Part shown: positions 1 to 9,058 of the stretch, piece after piece
Layout: every line of letters begins with the position of its first letter
How positions within the stretch are numbered: the first letter of the stretch is position 1
Assembly (NCBI RefSeq): GCF_001458355.1
Contig: NZ_CYSA01000028.1
Span: forward strand, 186,001-250,000
Reading direction: 5' to 3'
Source: Thalassovita gelatinovora
GTDB taxonomy: Bacteria; Pseudomonadota; Alphaproteobacteria; Rhodobacterales; Rhodobacteraceae
DNA length: 64,000 bases
Translations under genes and position numbers: made by a program
Notes under the pieces: generated by a model
Seen by the model: only the letters and a program-made list of their open reading frames with translations
Told to the model about the DNA's origin: nothing
Databases searched by the model: none

Positions 1-1
1 C

Positions 2-1030
2 GATTTGCGCGCCGAGGTGGCAGTGACCGCCTTTCCCGAACTGTTGCCCGACCTGCGGGATGCGTTGGCCGGATCTGGGATCGAAGCAGCAGCAGGGCAG
101 GCGGCATTGCTGGAAGCGGCCGAGCGGCCCGCTGACTGGGTGATGTCGGCGATCGTCGGCGTCGCAGGATTGGCACCGGGATTGAAAGCACTGGAACAAG
201 GCGCGACGCTGGCGCTTGCCAACAAGGAATCTTTGGTCGCGGCCGGACCCTTGTTGATGGAAACCGCGCGCCGCCATAATGCCCGTGTACTGCCGGTAGA
301 CAGCGAACATTCCGCGATTTTCCAAGGGCTTGTTGGGGAAGATATTGATGCCGTCGAACGCATCATCATCACCGCTAGCGGTGGCGCGTTCCGCGATTGG
401 CCACTGGACAAACTGGCGGCGGCGACGCTGACCGAAGCGTCCAGCCATCCGAATTGGGATATGGGCCAAAGGATCACGATCGACAGCGCTTCGATGTTCA
501 ACAAGGCGTTGGAAGTCATTGAAGTTAAGGAATATTTCGGCGTCAATCCTGATCAGATAGAGGTGCTGGTGCATCCTGAATCTTTAGTTCATGCGCTGGT
601 TGGGTTCAATGATGGGGCGCTGATGGCCCATCTGGGCGCACCGGATATGCGCCATGCCATCGGTTATGCTCTGCACTGGCCAGAACGCAAGCGGTTGCCA
701 GTCGACCGGTTGAATCTGGCCAAGATCGGGCAGTTGAATTTCCGTTCTCCCGACCCGGCACGCTATCCGGCGCTGCGGCTGGCTTGGGAAGTGATGGAAA
801 CCGGCGGTTTGGCAGGGGCGGCGTTCAACGCGGCCAAGGAACGAGCGTTGGACTTTTTCATCGCGGGACACATTGGTTTTTTGGACATGGCACGAATCGT
901 GGAACAGGTGCTGTCGGAAATATCCTCGGACGCGGTCCTGCTGCGGGCGGATGTCACCCTTGATAACGTCGCCCGGATCGACCAAATGTCCCGTAAGAGT
1001 GCTGACCGGTTGATCCGGGAACGCGCGTAG
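2..1030 (+). CDS. dxr: 1-deoxy-D-xylulose 5-phosphate reductoisomerase (5'-truncated by window edge)
   Basis: Second step of the MEP isoprenoid pathway: NADPH- and metal-dependent conversion of DXP to 2-C-methyl-D-erythritol 4-phosphate in the cytosol. The reading frame is open from base 2, so the NADPH-binding N-terminus (roughly 45-50 residues of a ~390-residue family) lies outside the window. Family signatures are clear: NKESLVAAG, PVDSEHSAIFQ, ITASGGAFRDWP, SHPNWDMG, the SMFNKALEVIE metal/substrate segment and HPESLVHALV. It is followed 22 bases later by rseP, the usual dxr-(cdsA)-rseP-bamA arrangement, here without cdsA between dxr and rseP. Confidence 0.97.
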   Translation, partial: DLRAEVAVTAFPELLPDLRDALAGSGIEAAAGQAALLEAAERPADWVMSAIVGVAGLAPGLKALEQGATLALANKESLVAAGPLLMETARRHNARVLPVDSEHSAIFQGLVGEDIDAVERIIITASGGAFRDWPLDKLAAATLTEASSHPNWDMGQRITIDSASMFNKALEVIEVKEYFGVNPDQIEVLVHPESLVHALVGFNDGALMAHLGAPDMRHAIGYALHWPERKRLPVDRLNLAKIGQLNFRSPDPARYPALRLAWEVMETGGLAGAAFNAAKERALDFFIAGHIGFLDMARIVEQVLSEISSDAVLLRADVTLDNVARIDQMSRKSADRLIRERA

Positions 1031-1052
1031 AGCAATATAAAGAGGCAAGAGC

Positions 1053-2396
1053 TTGGACATTATTTCGCAGATCCCCATCTTTGGCGGCGCGCTTTCGACC
1101 TTGCTGGCCTTTGTCGCGGCTTTGTCGGTGATCGTGGCGGTGCATGAATATGGCCATTACATCGTAGGGCGCTGGTCCGGTATCAAGGCCGAGGTGTTTT
1201 CGCTGGGGTTTGGTCCGGTGTTGTTTTCGCGCGTGGACAAACGCGGCACCCGTTGGCAGCTCGCGCTTTTGCCGTTTGGTGGATATGTCAAATTCCTAGG
1301 TGATGCCAACGCGGCTTCGGTTGGCGGTGATGACGCGGTGCTGAACGAAATCGGTGCTGATCAATCGCGCAGTACCATGTTAGGAGCGCCATTATGGGCG
1401 CGCACGGCAACGGTCGCTGCCGGGCCGGTGTTCAATTTCATCCTGTCGATAACCGTTTTCACGCTGATTGGGTTCAGCAACGGGATGGTCAAGGATCCGC
1501 TGACCGTTGGCGATCTGCATCCCATGCCTGAAGTTGTTGCGCTGCAGCCGGGTGATGAATTGGTATCAATCGCCGGGCTTGACGTACCGTCTTATAATGA
1601 CGCGACCTTTGCGGATTTCCTCGACGCCTTGCCGTTGCAGCGTCAGCTTGACTATGTTGTGCGCCGCGATGGCGGTCTGGTCGAAATTTCGGCACCCTAT
1701 CCGATGCCCGCAGCGATCCGTCAGCTGGCACCGCGCTCTGCGGCCTATGAAATCGACCTCAAGGTCGGGGATGTGATCACCAGTGTGGACGGTGAACCGG
1801 TTTTTGCGTTTTCGCAATTGAAAGACGCGGTCGAAACCGGTGATGGCAAAGCTTTGGCCCTGACCGTCTGGCGCGCGGGGGAAACATTGGACTTTACCCT
1901 TTCACCGCGTCGGGTAGATGAACCGCAGCTTGATGGTAGTTTTCAAACGAATTGGCGTATCGGGATTGTCGGCGCAACGCTGATGGAGCCGGCGACCGAG
2001 TTGCCAGGGATCGGCGATGCGGTGCTGAACGGGATTTCGCTGACCTGGGATATCGTGCGCAGTTCGCTGTCGGGCCTCTATCACATCATCACCGGTGCCA
2101 TCAGCACCTGCAATATGTCCGGTCCTTTGGGGATCGCCGAGGTATCGGGCGCGATGGCCAGCCAAGGTGCGCAGAGCTTCGTCTATTTCATTGGTGTTTT
2201 GTCTGCTGCCGTGGGGCTGTTGAACCTGTTCCCGATCCCGATTCTCGATGGGGGGCATCTGGCTTTCTATGGCTATGAGGCGATCAGCGGCCGCCCGCCC
2301 AGCGAACGAGCGTTGAACATCATGATGCGGGCCGGGTTGGCGCTGATCCTTGGGTTGATGCTGTTTGCGCTGACCAACGATATTTTCTGTCCCTGA
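1053..2396 (+). CDS. rseP: RIP zinc metalloprotease RseP (site-2 protease)
   Basis: Inner-membrane intramembrane protease that cuts anti-sigma factors and signal-peptide remnants. 447 residues with a TTG start preceded by an AGAGG ribosome site. The zinc motif HEYGH sits in the first transmembrane helix (about residues 30-34); a region with two PDZ-like domains follows (about 115-300). The second zinc-ligand motif, with LDGGHLAFYGYEA, is near the C-terminus, followed by a last hydrophobic helix ending NDIFCP. Position between dxr and bamA is the conserved envelope-biogenesis order. Substrate is not deducible from the sequence. Confidence 0.96.
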   Translation: MDIISQIPIFGGALSTLLAFVAALSVIVAVHEYGHYIVGRWSGIKAEVFSLGFGPVLFSRVDKRGTRWQLALLPFGGYVKFLGDANAASVGGDDAVLNEIGADQSRSTMLGAPLWARTATVAAGPVFNFILSITVFTLIGFSNGMVKDPLTVGDLHPMPEVVALQPGDELVSIAGLDVPSYNDATFADFLDALPLQRQLDYVVRRDGGLVEISAPYPMPAAIRQLAPRSAAYEIDLKVGDVITSVDGEPVFAFSQLKDAVETGDGKALALTVWRAGETLDFTLSPRRVDEPQLDGSFQTNWRIGIVGATLMEPATELPGIGDAVLNGISLTWDIVRSSLSGLYHIITGAISTCNMSGPLGIAEVSGAMASQGAQSFVYFIGVLSAAVGLLNLFPIPILDGGHLAFYGYEAISGRPPSERALNIMMRAGLALILGLMLFALTNDIFCP

Positions 2397-2770
2397 TCCG
2401 GAGGGATTTGCCACTATTCCGTTTTTGCGGGGAGGCTTGCCCAATTGCTGCCGTATTTTTGCGGTAAGCAGATCCTGCAGGGGCGATTGTAGCGCCCCAT
2501 CCACCGAGAACACGGAGCAGTGTGATGAATACTTTTCACAACGGATATCGGGGCCTCAGTCTTGTTCTGCTACTGAATTGGGACCGGATTTTGGTCCTTT
2601 CGGCGATTGCAATCGCATTGACAGCGACGGCATTTCTTACCAGCTACCGATAAACCCAAAGATTCCATCCAACATTCGACAGACCTCTTGGGCGGGTGTT
2701 TGTGCTTTTGACAACCGCTGCCAATCCCGGTACTCAGGCAGGGTATGGGATGTCTGACGGGATTGACTGA
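2397..2770. other. Intergenic region rseP-bamA (374 bp)
   Basis: No convincing gene. Short open frames here overlap one another on both strands without ribosome sites. A weak dyad (GGACC ... GGTCC, 2581-2597, followed by TTT) could be a terminator or leader hairpin. A TTGACA hexamer at 2618-2623 lacks a good -10 at 17 bp spacing. The space is probably the promoter and leader of bamA; this is inference. Confidence 0.4.
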
Positions 2771-5140
2771 ATGACCTACTTTGTTGGGCGTCGGCACGGT
2801 AATAGTGCTTTGACTGCAATCGAACTGCGCAAAATGGCTGCGGGCCTTTTTCTTTTTGTTTCAATGACCTTTGTGTCATTGCCAAACATTGCTGCGGCCC
2901 AGGATTACCGTTTCAATGCGGTCACCATCGAAGGCAATCAACGGATCGAAGCCGGCACGATCCTGACTTATGCGGGAATCGAGCGCGGCAAGACCATTTC
3001 AGCCGGCGAACTGAACGCTGCTTATCAGCGCATTTTGGCCAGTGGGTTGTTCGAAACGGTCGAAATTACCCCACGTGGCGGCACCTTGGTCGTTGCGGTC
3101 AAGGAATATCCGACGATCAACAAGATCAATATCGAAGGCAATCGCCGGCTGAAGGATGAGGATGTCCTGCCGTTGTTGCAGTCTAAATCACGTCTGGTGT
3201 TCAATCCCAAAGTTGCCGAACGTGACGCCGCGACCATCGCCGAGGCATACAATCAGCAAGGGCGGCTGTCCGCGACCGTATCCCCAAAAATCATTCGTCG
3301 AAGCGACAATCGCGTCGATCTGATCTTTGAAGTGTTCGAAGGCGGTATCACCGAAATCGAACGCATTAGCATCGTCGGCAATGATGCCTATTCCGATGGA
3401 CGTCTGCGCCGGGTGCTACAGACCAAACAGGCCGGTATTCTGCGTGCGCTGATCCGTAGTGACACCTTTGTGGAAGACCGTATCGCATTCGACAAACAGG
3501 TGCTTCGAGATTTCTATCTGTCGCGTGGCTACGTCGATTTCCGCATTACCGGCGTGAACGCTGAACTGACCCGCGAACGCGATGGGTATTTCATTGCGTT
3601 CAACATCGAAGAGGGCCAACAATTCCGGGTTGGCGAGGTCTCTGCGACCAGCGATCTGGCCGAAGTGGATAGCGATGAATTCCTGAAATCGCTGAAAATG
3701 CGTTCAGGAATGATCTATTCCCCAACCATCGTGGAAAACTCCATCTCACGGATGGAACGTCTGGCCAATAAAAAGGGACTGAATTTCGTCCGTGTCGAAC
3801 CGCGGATTACCCGTAATGATCGTGATTTGTCACTTGATGTCGAATTCATTCTGTCGCGTGGGCCGCGCATTTTTGTCGAGCGGATAGATATTGAAGGCAA
3901 CACCACCACAATGGACCGGGTTATCCGCCGACAGTTCAAGATTGTCGAAGGCGATCCGTTCAACCCGCGCGAAATTCGTGAAAGTGCGGAAAGAATTCGG
4001 GCGCTTGGATTCTTTGCCAACGCCGACGTGAAAGCGCGGGAAGGATCGAGCCCTGATCAGGTGATCGTCGACGTCAATGTCGAAGAACAACCGACCGGCT
4101 CGCTGTCCTTCGGGGGCACTTATTCGACCAATACCGGCTTTGGTCTTCTGGTGACGTTGAAAGAGGATAATTTCCTTGGCCGGGGTCAGAAACTGAACCT
4201 GTCGGTTTCAGGGGCCACCGACAACAAGGTCTATGCGTTGAATTTCTCGGAACCCGCCTTGTTGGGGCGCGAGTTACAGTTCGATCTGGATATCGGTTAT
4301 CGCGAAACCGAGACGGCTTATGCAAATTACGATTCTACTTCAATCCGGTTCAAACCGGGGATCAGCTTTCCGGTCAGCGACAACGGGCGGTTAGGCTTGT
4401 TTTATAGCGCTGAAAAGATTGAGATGATAGATGATGGTTCGACCGGCTATGGCGGCATCGTCGGGAACGAAATTGCTCAGGCAGATATCTTGTCCAGCAG
4501 TCTGGGGTTCACTTACAGCTTCGACACGCGGCGCAGCGGGCTCAATCCCAATTCCGGGGTGCTGTTCCAGTTCGGTCAGGAATTCGGCGGGCTGGGCGGC
4601 GACGTGACCTTTACCAAAAGCACCGCCAAAGCCGTGGCCCAGACCAAGGTGTTGAACGAAGAAATCACTCTGCGTGCCAGCATCGAAGGTGGGCTGCTGG
4701 AATACAATACCGGGGCCAGCCGTTCGGTTGATCGGTTTCAGATCGGCAGCGGCTTGATTCGTGGGTTTGATCCTGACGGAATCGGCCCGCGCGAAATCGT
4801 CTATGACAGCAGCGGCGACGTGGTGTCGAATGATGCGCTTGGCGGTGACATGTTCGCGGTTGCCCGGTTCGAAGCTGAATTTCCGCTGGGTTTGCCAGAA
4901 GAATACGGCATCCATGGTGGTGTGTTCTACGATGTCGGATCGGTCTGGGGCTTGGGCGATACCAGTTCGGCGACCGGAACAGTGCTCTACGAAGATTTCT
5001 CGCTGCGCCACGTGATCGGGCTTTCGCTGTTTTGGACAACGCCGGTTGGGCCGCTGCGCTTTAACTGGTCGAAAGCCTTGCAAAAGGAAACGGAAGACAT
5101 TGAGCAGACCTTCAACCTGACGATTTCGACCGAATTCTGA
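2771..5140 (+). CDS. bamA: Outer membrane protein assembly factor BamA
   Basis: Central subunit of the BAM complex that folds and inserts beta-barrel proteins into the outer membrane. 789 residues. A hydrophobic signal segment ends IAAAQ at about residue 43; an alternative start at Met22 would give a more typical signal peptide. Five POTRA domains follow (about 45-420; repeated hxxIxIEGN signatures such as VTIEGNQRI and INIEGNRRL), then a C-terminal 16-strand barrel. The substrate-exit loop motif is LIRGFDPDGIGPR (the family VRGF motif) and the protein ends in phenylalanine, as barrel proteins do. Its TGA overlaps the skp ATG by one base, so the two are co-translated. Confidence 0.97.
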   Translation: MTYFVGRRHGNSALTAIELRKMAAGLFLFVSMTFVSLPNIAAAQDYRFNAVTIEGNQRIEAGTILTYAGIERGKTISAGELNAAYQRILASGLFETVEITPRGGTLVVAVKEYPTINKINIEGNRRLKDEDVLPLLQSKSRLVFNPKVAERDAATIAEAYNQQGRLSATVSPKIIRRSDNRVDLIFEVFEGGITEIERISIVGNDAYSDGRLRRVLQTKQAGILRALIRSDTFVEDRIAFDKQVLRDFYLSRGYVDFRITGVNAELTRERDGYFIAFNIEEGQQFRVGEVSATSDLAEVDSDEFLKSLKMRSGMIYSPTIVENSISRMERLANKKGLNFVRVEPRITRNDRDLSLDVEFILSRGPRIFVERIDIEGNTTTMDRVIRRQFKIVEGDPFNPREIRESAERIRALGFFANADVKAREGSSPDQVIVDVNVEEQPTGSLSFGGTYSTNTGFGLLVTLKEDNFLGRGQKLNLSVSGATDNKVYALNFSEPALLGRELQFDLDIGYRETETAYANYDSTSIRFKPGISFPVSDNGRLGLFYSAEKIEMIDDGSTGYGGIVGNEIAQADILSSSLGFTYSFDTRRSGLNPNSGVLFQFGQEFGGLGGDVTFTKSTAKAVAQTKVLNEEITLRASIEGGLLEYNTGASRSVDRFQIGSGLIRGFDPDGIGPREIVYDSSGDVVSNDALGGDMFAVARFEAEFPLGLPEEYGIHGGVFYDVGSVWGLGDTSSATGTVLYEDFSLRHVIGLSLFWTTPVGPLRFNWSKALQKETEDIEQTFNLTISTEF

Positions 5141-5715
5141 TGTCCTGGAACTGGCGTCACTGGGGGGGGGTGATCTGGCTTGCCGTCTGTGGCGCTGTGA
5201 TGGCACCAGCGGTCGCAGCTCAGGACACAACAGTGGTGCGCAGTCCGGTTCTGACCATAGACTCCGAACAGCTTTATTCGGAGTCCCTGTTCGGCAAGCG
5301 GGTGCAGAATGAATTCGAAGCCGACGTTGCGGTTCTGGAAGCTGAAAATCGCCGGATCGAAGCCGAGCTGATCGAGGAAGAAAAGCAACTTACGCAAAAG
5401 CGTGCAGACATGAAGCCGGAGGATTTTCGCGTATTGGCGGATGAATTCGATGCCAAGGTGCAGCGTATTCGCAATGAACAATCCAGTAAACTGCGCAATC
5501 TTGCACAGACCAGCGATGCGGCGCGGCGACAGTTCTTGCAGAAGATTTCGCCAATCCTGGAAAGTATTATGACCGAAGCCGGGGCGGCCGTGATCGTGGA
5601 AAGCCGCAATGTGTTTCTCAGTGCGAAAATCATCGACGTAACCGAAGACGCTGTGGCAAGGGTCGACCAACAGATTGCCGATGGCGCAGACTTGCCTTTG
5701 ACACAACCCGACTAG
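5140..5715 (+). CDS. skp: Periplasmic chaperone of the Skp/OmpH family
   Basis: 191 residues with an N-terminal signal peptide (hydrophobic [18 protein letters not shown], cleavage near residue 27). A long charged, coiled-coil-prone body (about 55-140, rich in E/K/Q) matches the tentacles of Skp. Skp holds unfolded outer-membrane proteins and delivers them to BamA, which agrees with its one-base overlap with bamA. The C-terminal segment [21 protein letters not shown] is the family beta/helix signature. In E. coli lpxD follows skp; here fabZ follows directly, so lpxD must lie elsewhere. Confidence 0.93.
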   Translation: MSWNWRHWGGVIWLAVCGAVMAPAVAAQDTTVVRSPVLTIDSEQLYSESLFGKRVQNEFEADVAVLEAENRRIEAELIEEEKQLTQKRADMKPEDFRVLADEFDAKVQRIRNEQSSKLRNLAQTSDAARRQFLQKISPILESIMTEAGAAVIVESRNVFLSAKIIDVTEDAVARVDQQIADGADLPLTQPD

Positions 5716-5792
5716 TCAGCCGCTTGCCCATCCCCGGGCATGTTGCTAGGAAACTTGGCAACGGCGACAGGTTTGTCGGAAAGGAAACACAA

Positions 5793-6263
5793 ATGACCGA
5801 GCAGCTTCTGACAGCGGATATTGCCCTGATCCAACGGATCATCCCGCATCGCTATCCTTTTCTTCTGGTTGATAAAGTGGTGGATATTGACGGTTTTCAA
5901 TCGGGACGTGGCATCAAGAATGTCACCATGAACGAACCGCATTTTCAGGGCCATTTCCCGGGCAAACCGATCATGCCGGGGGTCACCATCATCGAAGCGA
6001 TGGCGCAGACTGCTGCAATTATGGTGGGCACCGCGCTGGACATGGCTGACAAAAATATGCTGGTTTATTTCATGGCCATCGACAAAGCCAAATTCCGCCG
6101 CATGGTGGTGCCGGGCGATATTCTGGAAATGAACGTGACCACCACCCGCGGCAAACCCGGTGGCAAGGTGTGGAAATTTTCCGGAGTGGCCACGGTCGAA
6201 GGTGAAATGGCCTGCGAAGCCGAATTCACCGCGATGATGGATCTGAGTGCGAGCCAGGAGTAA
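5793..6263 (+). CDS. fabZ: 3-hydroxyacyl-[ACP] dehydratase FabZ
   Basis: Hot-dog-fold dehydratase of fatty acid synthesis, acting on (3R)-hydroxyacyl-ACP; it shares its substrate pool with LpxA. The chosen ATG at 5793 is preceded by AAGGAAAC and gives 156 residues, the family size; an upstream in-frame TTG at 5724 has no ribosome site. Motifs: [11 protein letters not shown] near the N-terminus, the catalytic-histidine segment [15 protein letters not shown] and the catalytic-glutamate helix [12 protein letters not shown]. lpxA starts 4 bases after the stop. Confidence 0.97.
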   Translation: MTEQLLTADIALIQRIIPHRYPFLLVDKVVDIDGFQSGRGIKNVTMNEPHFQGHFPGKPIMPGVTIIEAMAQTAAIMVGTALDMADKNMLVYFMAIDKAKFRRMVVPGDILEMNVTTTRGKPGGKVWKFSGVATVEGEMACEAEFTAMMDLSASQE

Positions 6264-6267
6264 CCGG

Positions 6268-7053
6268 ATGGCTGCACAAATTCATCCTTCGGCCATAATC
6301 GAACCCGGAGCGCAGATTGGTGATGGTTGCACTATTGGACCATTCTGCATCGTGGGTGCCGAAGTAGTGCTGGAAGATCGGGTGATTCTGAAAAGCCATG
6401 TTGTGGTGACCGGCCAAACTCGCGTCGGTGAGGAAACCGTGATCTTCCCCTTTGCATGCATTGGGGAAATTCCGCAGGATTTGAAATTCAGGGGCGAAAC
6501 GTCGCGGCTGGAAATCGGCAAGCGCAATCGAATTCGTGAACATGTCACTATGAACCCCGGCACCGAAGGTGGTGGTGGGTTGACCAAGGTCGGCGATGAC
6601 GGATTGTTCATGGCAGGTTGTCACATCGCCCATGACGCGATCATTGGCGACCGGGTGATCGTCGTGAACCAATCGGCGATTGCGGGCCATTGTCAGCTTG
6701 GCGATGATGTGATCGTCGGCGGATTGTCGGGTGTGCATCAATGGGTGCGGATCGGCCAGGGGGCCATAATTGGCGCGGTCACCATGGTGACGGCAGATGT
6801 CATTCCTTATGGTCTGGTGCAGGCACCACGGGGCGAATTGGACGGGCTGAACTTGGTCGGATTGAAGCGGCGCGGTGTCCCGCGCAGCGAAATCAGTGCG
6901 CTCCGAGCGGCGTTGAAGATGCTGGCCGAAGGCGAAGGTGCTTTTCAGGATCGCGTTCGCGCTTTGGGCGCCTCCAACGACAGCGAATATGTCCGTCAGA
7001 TCGTTGATTTTGTGACCGGGGCGAGCGACCGTTCGTTCCTGACGCCCCATTGA
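6268..7053 (+). CDS. lpxA: UDP-N-acetylglucosamine acyltransferase LpxA
   Basis: First committed step of lipid A synthesis: 3-O-acylation of UDP-GlcNAc from hydroxyacyl-ACP. 261 residues from the ATG at 6268; an in-frame GTG/ATG 21 bases upstream would overlap fabZ. The protein is a left-handed parallel beta-helix built of hexapeptide repeats ([LIV]-G-x4), e.g. IEPGAQIGDGCTIGP. The catalytic histidine lies in GCHIAHDAIIGD, and the C-terminal helical domain has the usual LNLVGLKRRG signature. Packed between fabZ and lpxI in one operon. Confidence 0.97.
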   Translation: MAAQIHPSAIIEPGAQIGDGCTIGPFCIVGAEVVLEDRVILKSHVVVTGQTRVGEETVIFPFACIGEIPQDLKFRGETSRLEIGKRNRIREHVTMNPGTEGGGGLTKVGDDGLFMAGCHIAHDAIIGDRVIVVNQSAIAGHCQLGDDVIVGGLSGVHQWVRIGQGAIIGAVTMVTADVIPYGLVQAPRGELDGLNLVGLKRRGVPRSEISALRAALKMLAEGEGAFQDRVRALGASNDSEYVRQIVDFVTGASDRSFLTPH

Positions 7054-7057
7054 TCCG

Positions 7058-7864
7058 ATGACCGGGCGGCTGGCAATCCTTGCTGGAAACGGCGTGCTGC
7101 CGGTGGAAATCGCCACCGCGCACCCGGAGGCGGTGAAGGTTGTCTTTGACGGTGTGCCGCATCAATTGAGCGGTGATCTGCAGCCCCACGCGTTTGAAAA
7201 GCTGGGTGGTCTTTTCGAAGATCTTAGGGGGCTCGGTGTTACCCGCGTGGTGATGGCCGGTTCGATGACCCGGCCACCATTGGATGCGCCCGCTTTCGAT
7301 CCGCTGATGATATCTCTGGCCCCGCGTCTGTTATCGGCGATGCAGGGCGGCGACGACGCTCTTTTCGGTCTGATCATTGAGATCATTGAGGAACAGGGGT
7401 TTGAGGTTCTGGGGGCGCATGACCTGGTCGCAGGACTGACCGCCAAAGAAGGTTTGCTGGCCGGTCCCGTGCCGACGGCGGATCTGTTGGCGGATGCCGA
7501 TCGTGGTGCCGATATCCTGAATGCATTGGCACCCGTCGATATTGGCCAAGGTTGCGTCGTGGCGGGAGGGCTATGTCTTGGTGTCGAAACCATACAAGGC
7601 ACTGATTTCATGTTGCGCATGGTGGCGGAAACACCCGACGCCCTGCGTCGCGGTGCGTCCGGCGTTTTCATAAAGGCATCCAAGCGCGGTCAGGATCTGC
7701 GCGTCGACATGCCCGCAATCGGCCCGGATACCGTGGTGCAGGTGCAAAAGGCCGGGTTGGCCGGGATCGTGGTCGAGGCCGGGCATGTGATGATCCTTGA
7801 GCGCGATAAAACGCTGCAAGAGATCGAAAAGGCCGGGTTGTTCCTGATGGGACGCGTGTTGTGA
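7058..7864 (+). CDS. lpxI: UDP-2,3-diacylglucosamine pyrophosphatase LpxI (DUF1009)
   Basis: Alphaproteobacterial replacement for LpxH: hydrolyses UDP-2,3-diacylglucosamine to lipid X plus UMP. 268 residues; starts MTGRLAILAGNGVLPVEIA and carries the family-typical GVTRVVMAGSMTRP and GCVVAGGLCLGVET-like segments. Order lpxA-lpxI-lpxB is the hallmark that led to LpxI being recognised in alphaproteobacteria. Its TGA overlaps the lpxB GTG by four bases (GTGA). Confidence 0.95.
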   Translation: MTGRLAILAGNGVLPVEIATAHPEAVKVVFDGVPHQLSGDLQPHAFEKLGGLFEDLRGLGVTRVVMAGSMTRPPLDAPAFDPLMISLAPRLLSAMQGGDDALFGLIIEIIEEQGFEVLGAHDLVAGLTAKEGLLAGPVPTADLLADADRGADILNALAPVDIGQGCVVAGGLCLGVETIQGTDFMLRMVAETPDALRRGASGVFIKASKRGQDLRVDMPAIGPDTVVQVQKAGLAGIVVEAGHVMILERDKTLQEIEKAGLFLMGRVL

Positions 7865-9033
7865 TCCGGGTATTCGTGATCGCGGGCGAAGCGTCCGGCG
7901 ACAAGCTGGGCGCGGCGCTGATGGCGGGGCTGAAAGACCTGGCAGACGTGGAATTCAGCGGGATTGGCGGACCGTTGATGCAACAGCAGGGGTTGGAAAG
8001 CCTGTTCCCGATGGACGAACTGTCGGTGATGGGTATTGCCGAGGTGCTGCCGAAATACCGCCATCTGATGCGTCGGATCAATCAGACCGCCCGGGCCGTG
8101 TTGCAGGCGCAGCCGGATATCCTGATCACCATCGACAGTCCTGATTTTTGCCTGCGGGTGGCGCGGCGGGTCAAGGCGGTGTCGGACATCAGAACGGTGC
8201 ATTATGTCGCCCCGACGGTTTGGGCCTGGCGCGCCGGACGGGCCAAGAAAATGGCCAAGGTGATTGATCACGTGCTGGCGCTGTTCCCGTTCGAACCGCC
8301 TTACATGCAGGCCGCCGGGATGGAATGCGATTTCGTGGGCCATCCGGTGGTGGCCGAACGCATTGCTACGCCTGAAGAAGCCGCAGATTTTCGTGTTGTC
8401 CACGGGTTGGGCGAAGCCCCGGTGCTTCTTATCCTTCCTGGTAGCCGGAGAGGCGAGGTCGCGCGGCTGGCCCCGGTTTTCGGCGACGCTTTGCACCGGA
8501 TCCTCAAGGATCGCCCCGATATCAGGCCGGTGATCCCGACCACCGGCAATGTGACCGACCTGGTGCGCGATGCGGTGGCCGGTTGGCCGGTTGCGCCGCT
8601 TGTTCTGGATCCGCGCGGGATGGACCCAGACGCATATAAACAGCACAAGGCAGCGGCATTCGTTGCGGCAGACGCGGCATTGGCGGCGTCGGGAACGGTG
8701 TCCTTGGAACTTGCCGCATGCGATACACCGATGGTGATCGCCTATGACATGAACTGGATCAGCCGTCAGATCATCGGCCGGATGTTGAAGGTCGATACCG
8801 TGACTTTGGTCAATCTGGTCAGCGAGACTCGCGTGGTGCCAGAATTCATCGGCAAAGCCTGCCAGCCGGTACCGATTGCCGAAGCTGTGCTCAAAGTACT
8901 GAAAGACCCCGGAACGCAACGCGCGGCGATGCGCCTGACGATGGTGCGGTTGGGCAAAGACAGCGAAGCGCCCGGACGCCGCGCAGCGCGGGCAGTTTTG
9001 AAGGGATTACCGGGCGTGACCAGCGAAATCTGA
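7861..9033 (+). CDS. lpxB: Lipid-A-disaccharide synthase LpxB
   Basis: GT19 glycosyltransferase joining lipid X and UDP-diacylglucosamine to make the lipid A disaccharide at the inner membrane. 390 residues with a GTG start overlapping lpxI. Motifs: VIAGEASGDKLGA at the N-terminus, GIGGPLMQQQGL, YVAPTVWAWR, LPGSRRGEVARL and the donor-binding SGTVSLELA. The stop codon lies inside the stem of a perfect hairpin at 9022-9046. Confidence 0.97.
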   Translation: MIRVFVIAGEASGDKLGAALMAGLKDLADVEFSGIGGPLMQQQGLESLFPMDELSVMGIAEVLPKYRHLMRRINQTARAVLQAQPDILITIDSPDFCLRVARRVKAVSDIRTVHYVAPTVWAWRAGRAKKMAKVIDHVLALFPFEPPYMQAAGMECDFVGHPVVAERIATPEEAADFRVVHGLGEAPVLLILPGSRRGEVARLAPVFGDALHRILKDRPDIRPVIPTTGNVTDLVRDAVAGWPVAPLVLDPRGMDPDAYKQHKAAAFVAADAALAASGTVSLELAACDTPMVIAYDMNWISRQIIGRMLKVDTVTLVNLVSETRVVPEFIGKACQPVPIAEAVLKVLKDPGTQRAAMRLTMVRLGKDSEAPGRRAARAVLKGLPGVTSEI

Positions 9034-9046
9034 TGCAGATTTCGCT
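9022..9046. terminator. Hairpin between convergent lpxB and ThiE-like gene
   Basis: Perfect 11-bp stem (AGCGAAATCTG, loop ATG, CAGATTTCGCT). The stem contains the lpxB TGA and ends 13 bp before the stop of the opposing gene. No long T-run follows on either strand, so it is either a weak bidirectional terminator or an RNA 3'-end stabiliser. Confidence 0.6.
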
Positions 9047-9058
9047 AGGTTTACAGTC

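Noticed and set aside
2425-2885. Short frames on both strands between rseP and bamA
   Set aside because: Mutually overlapping, no ribosome sites, no recognisable product.
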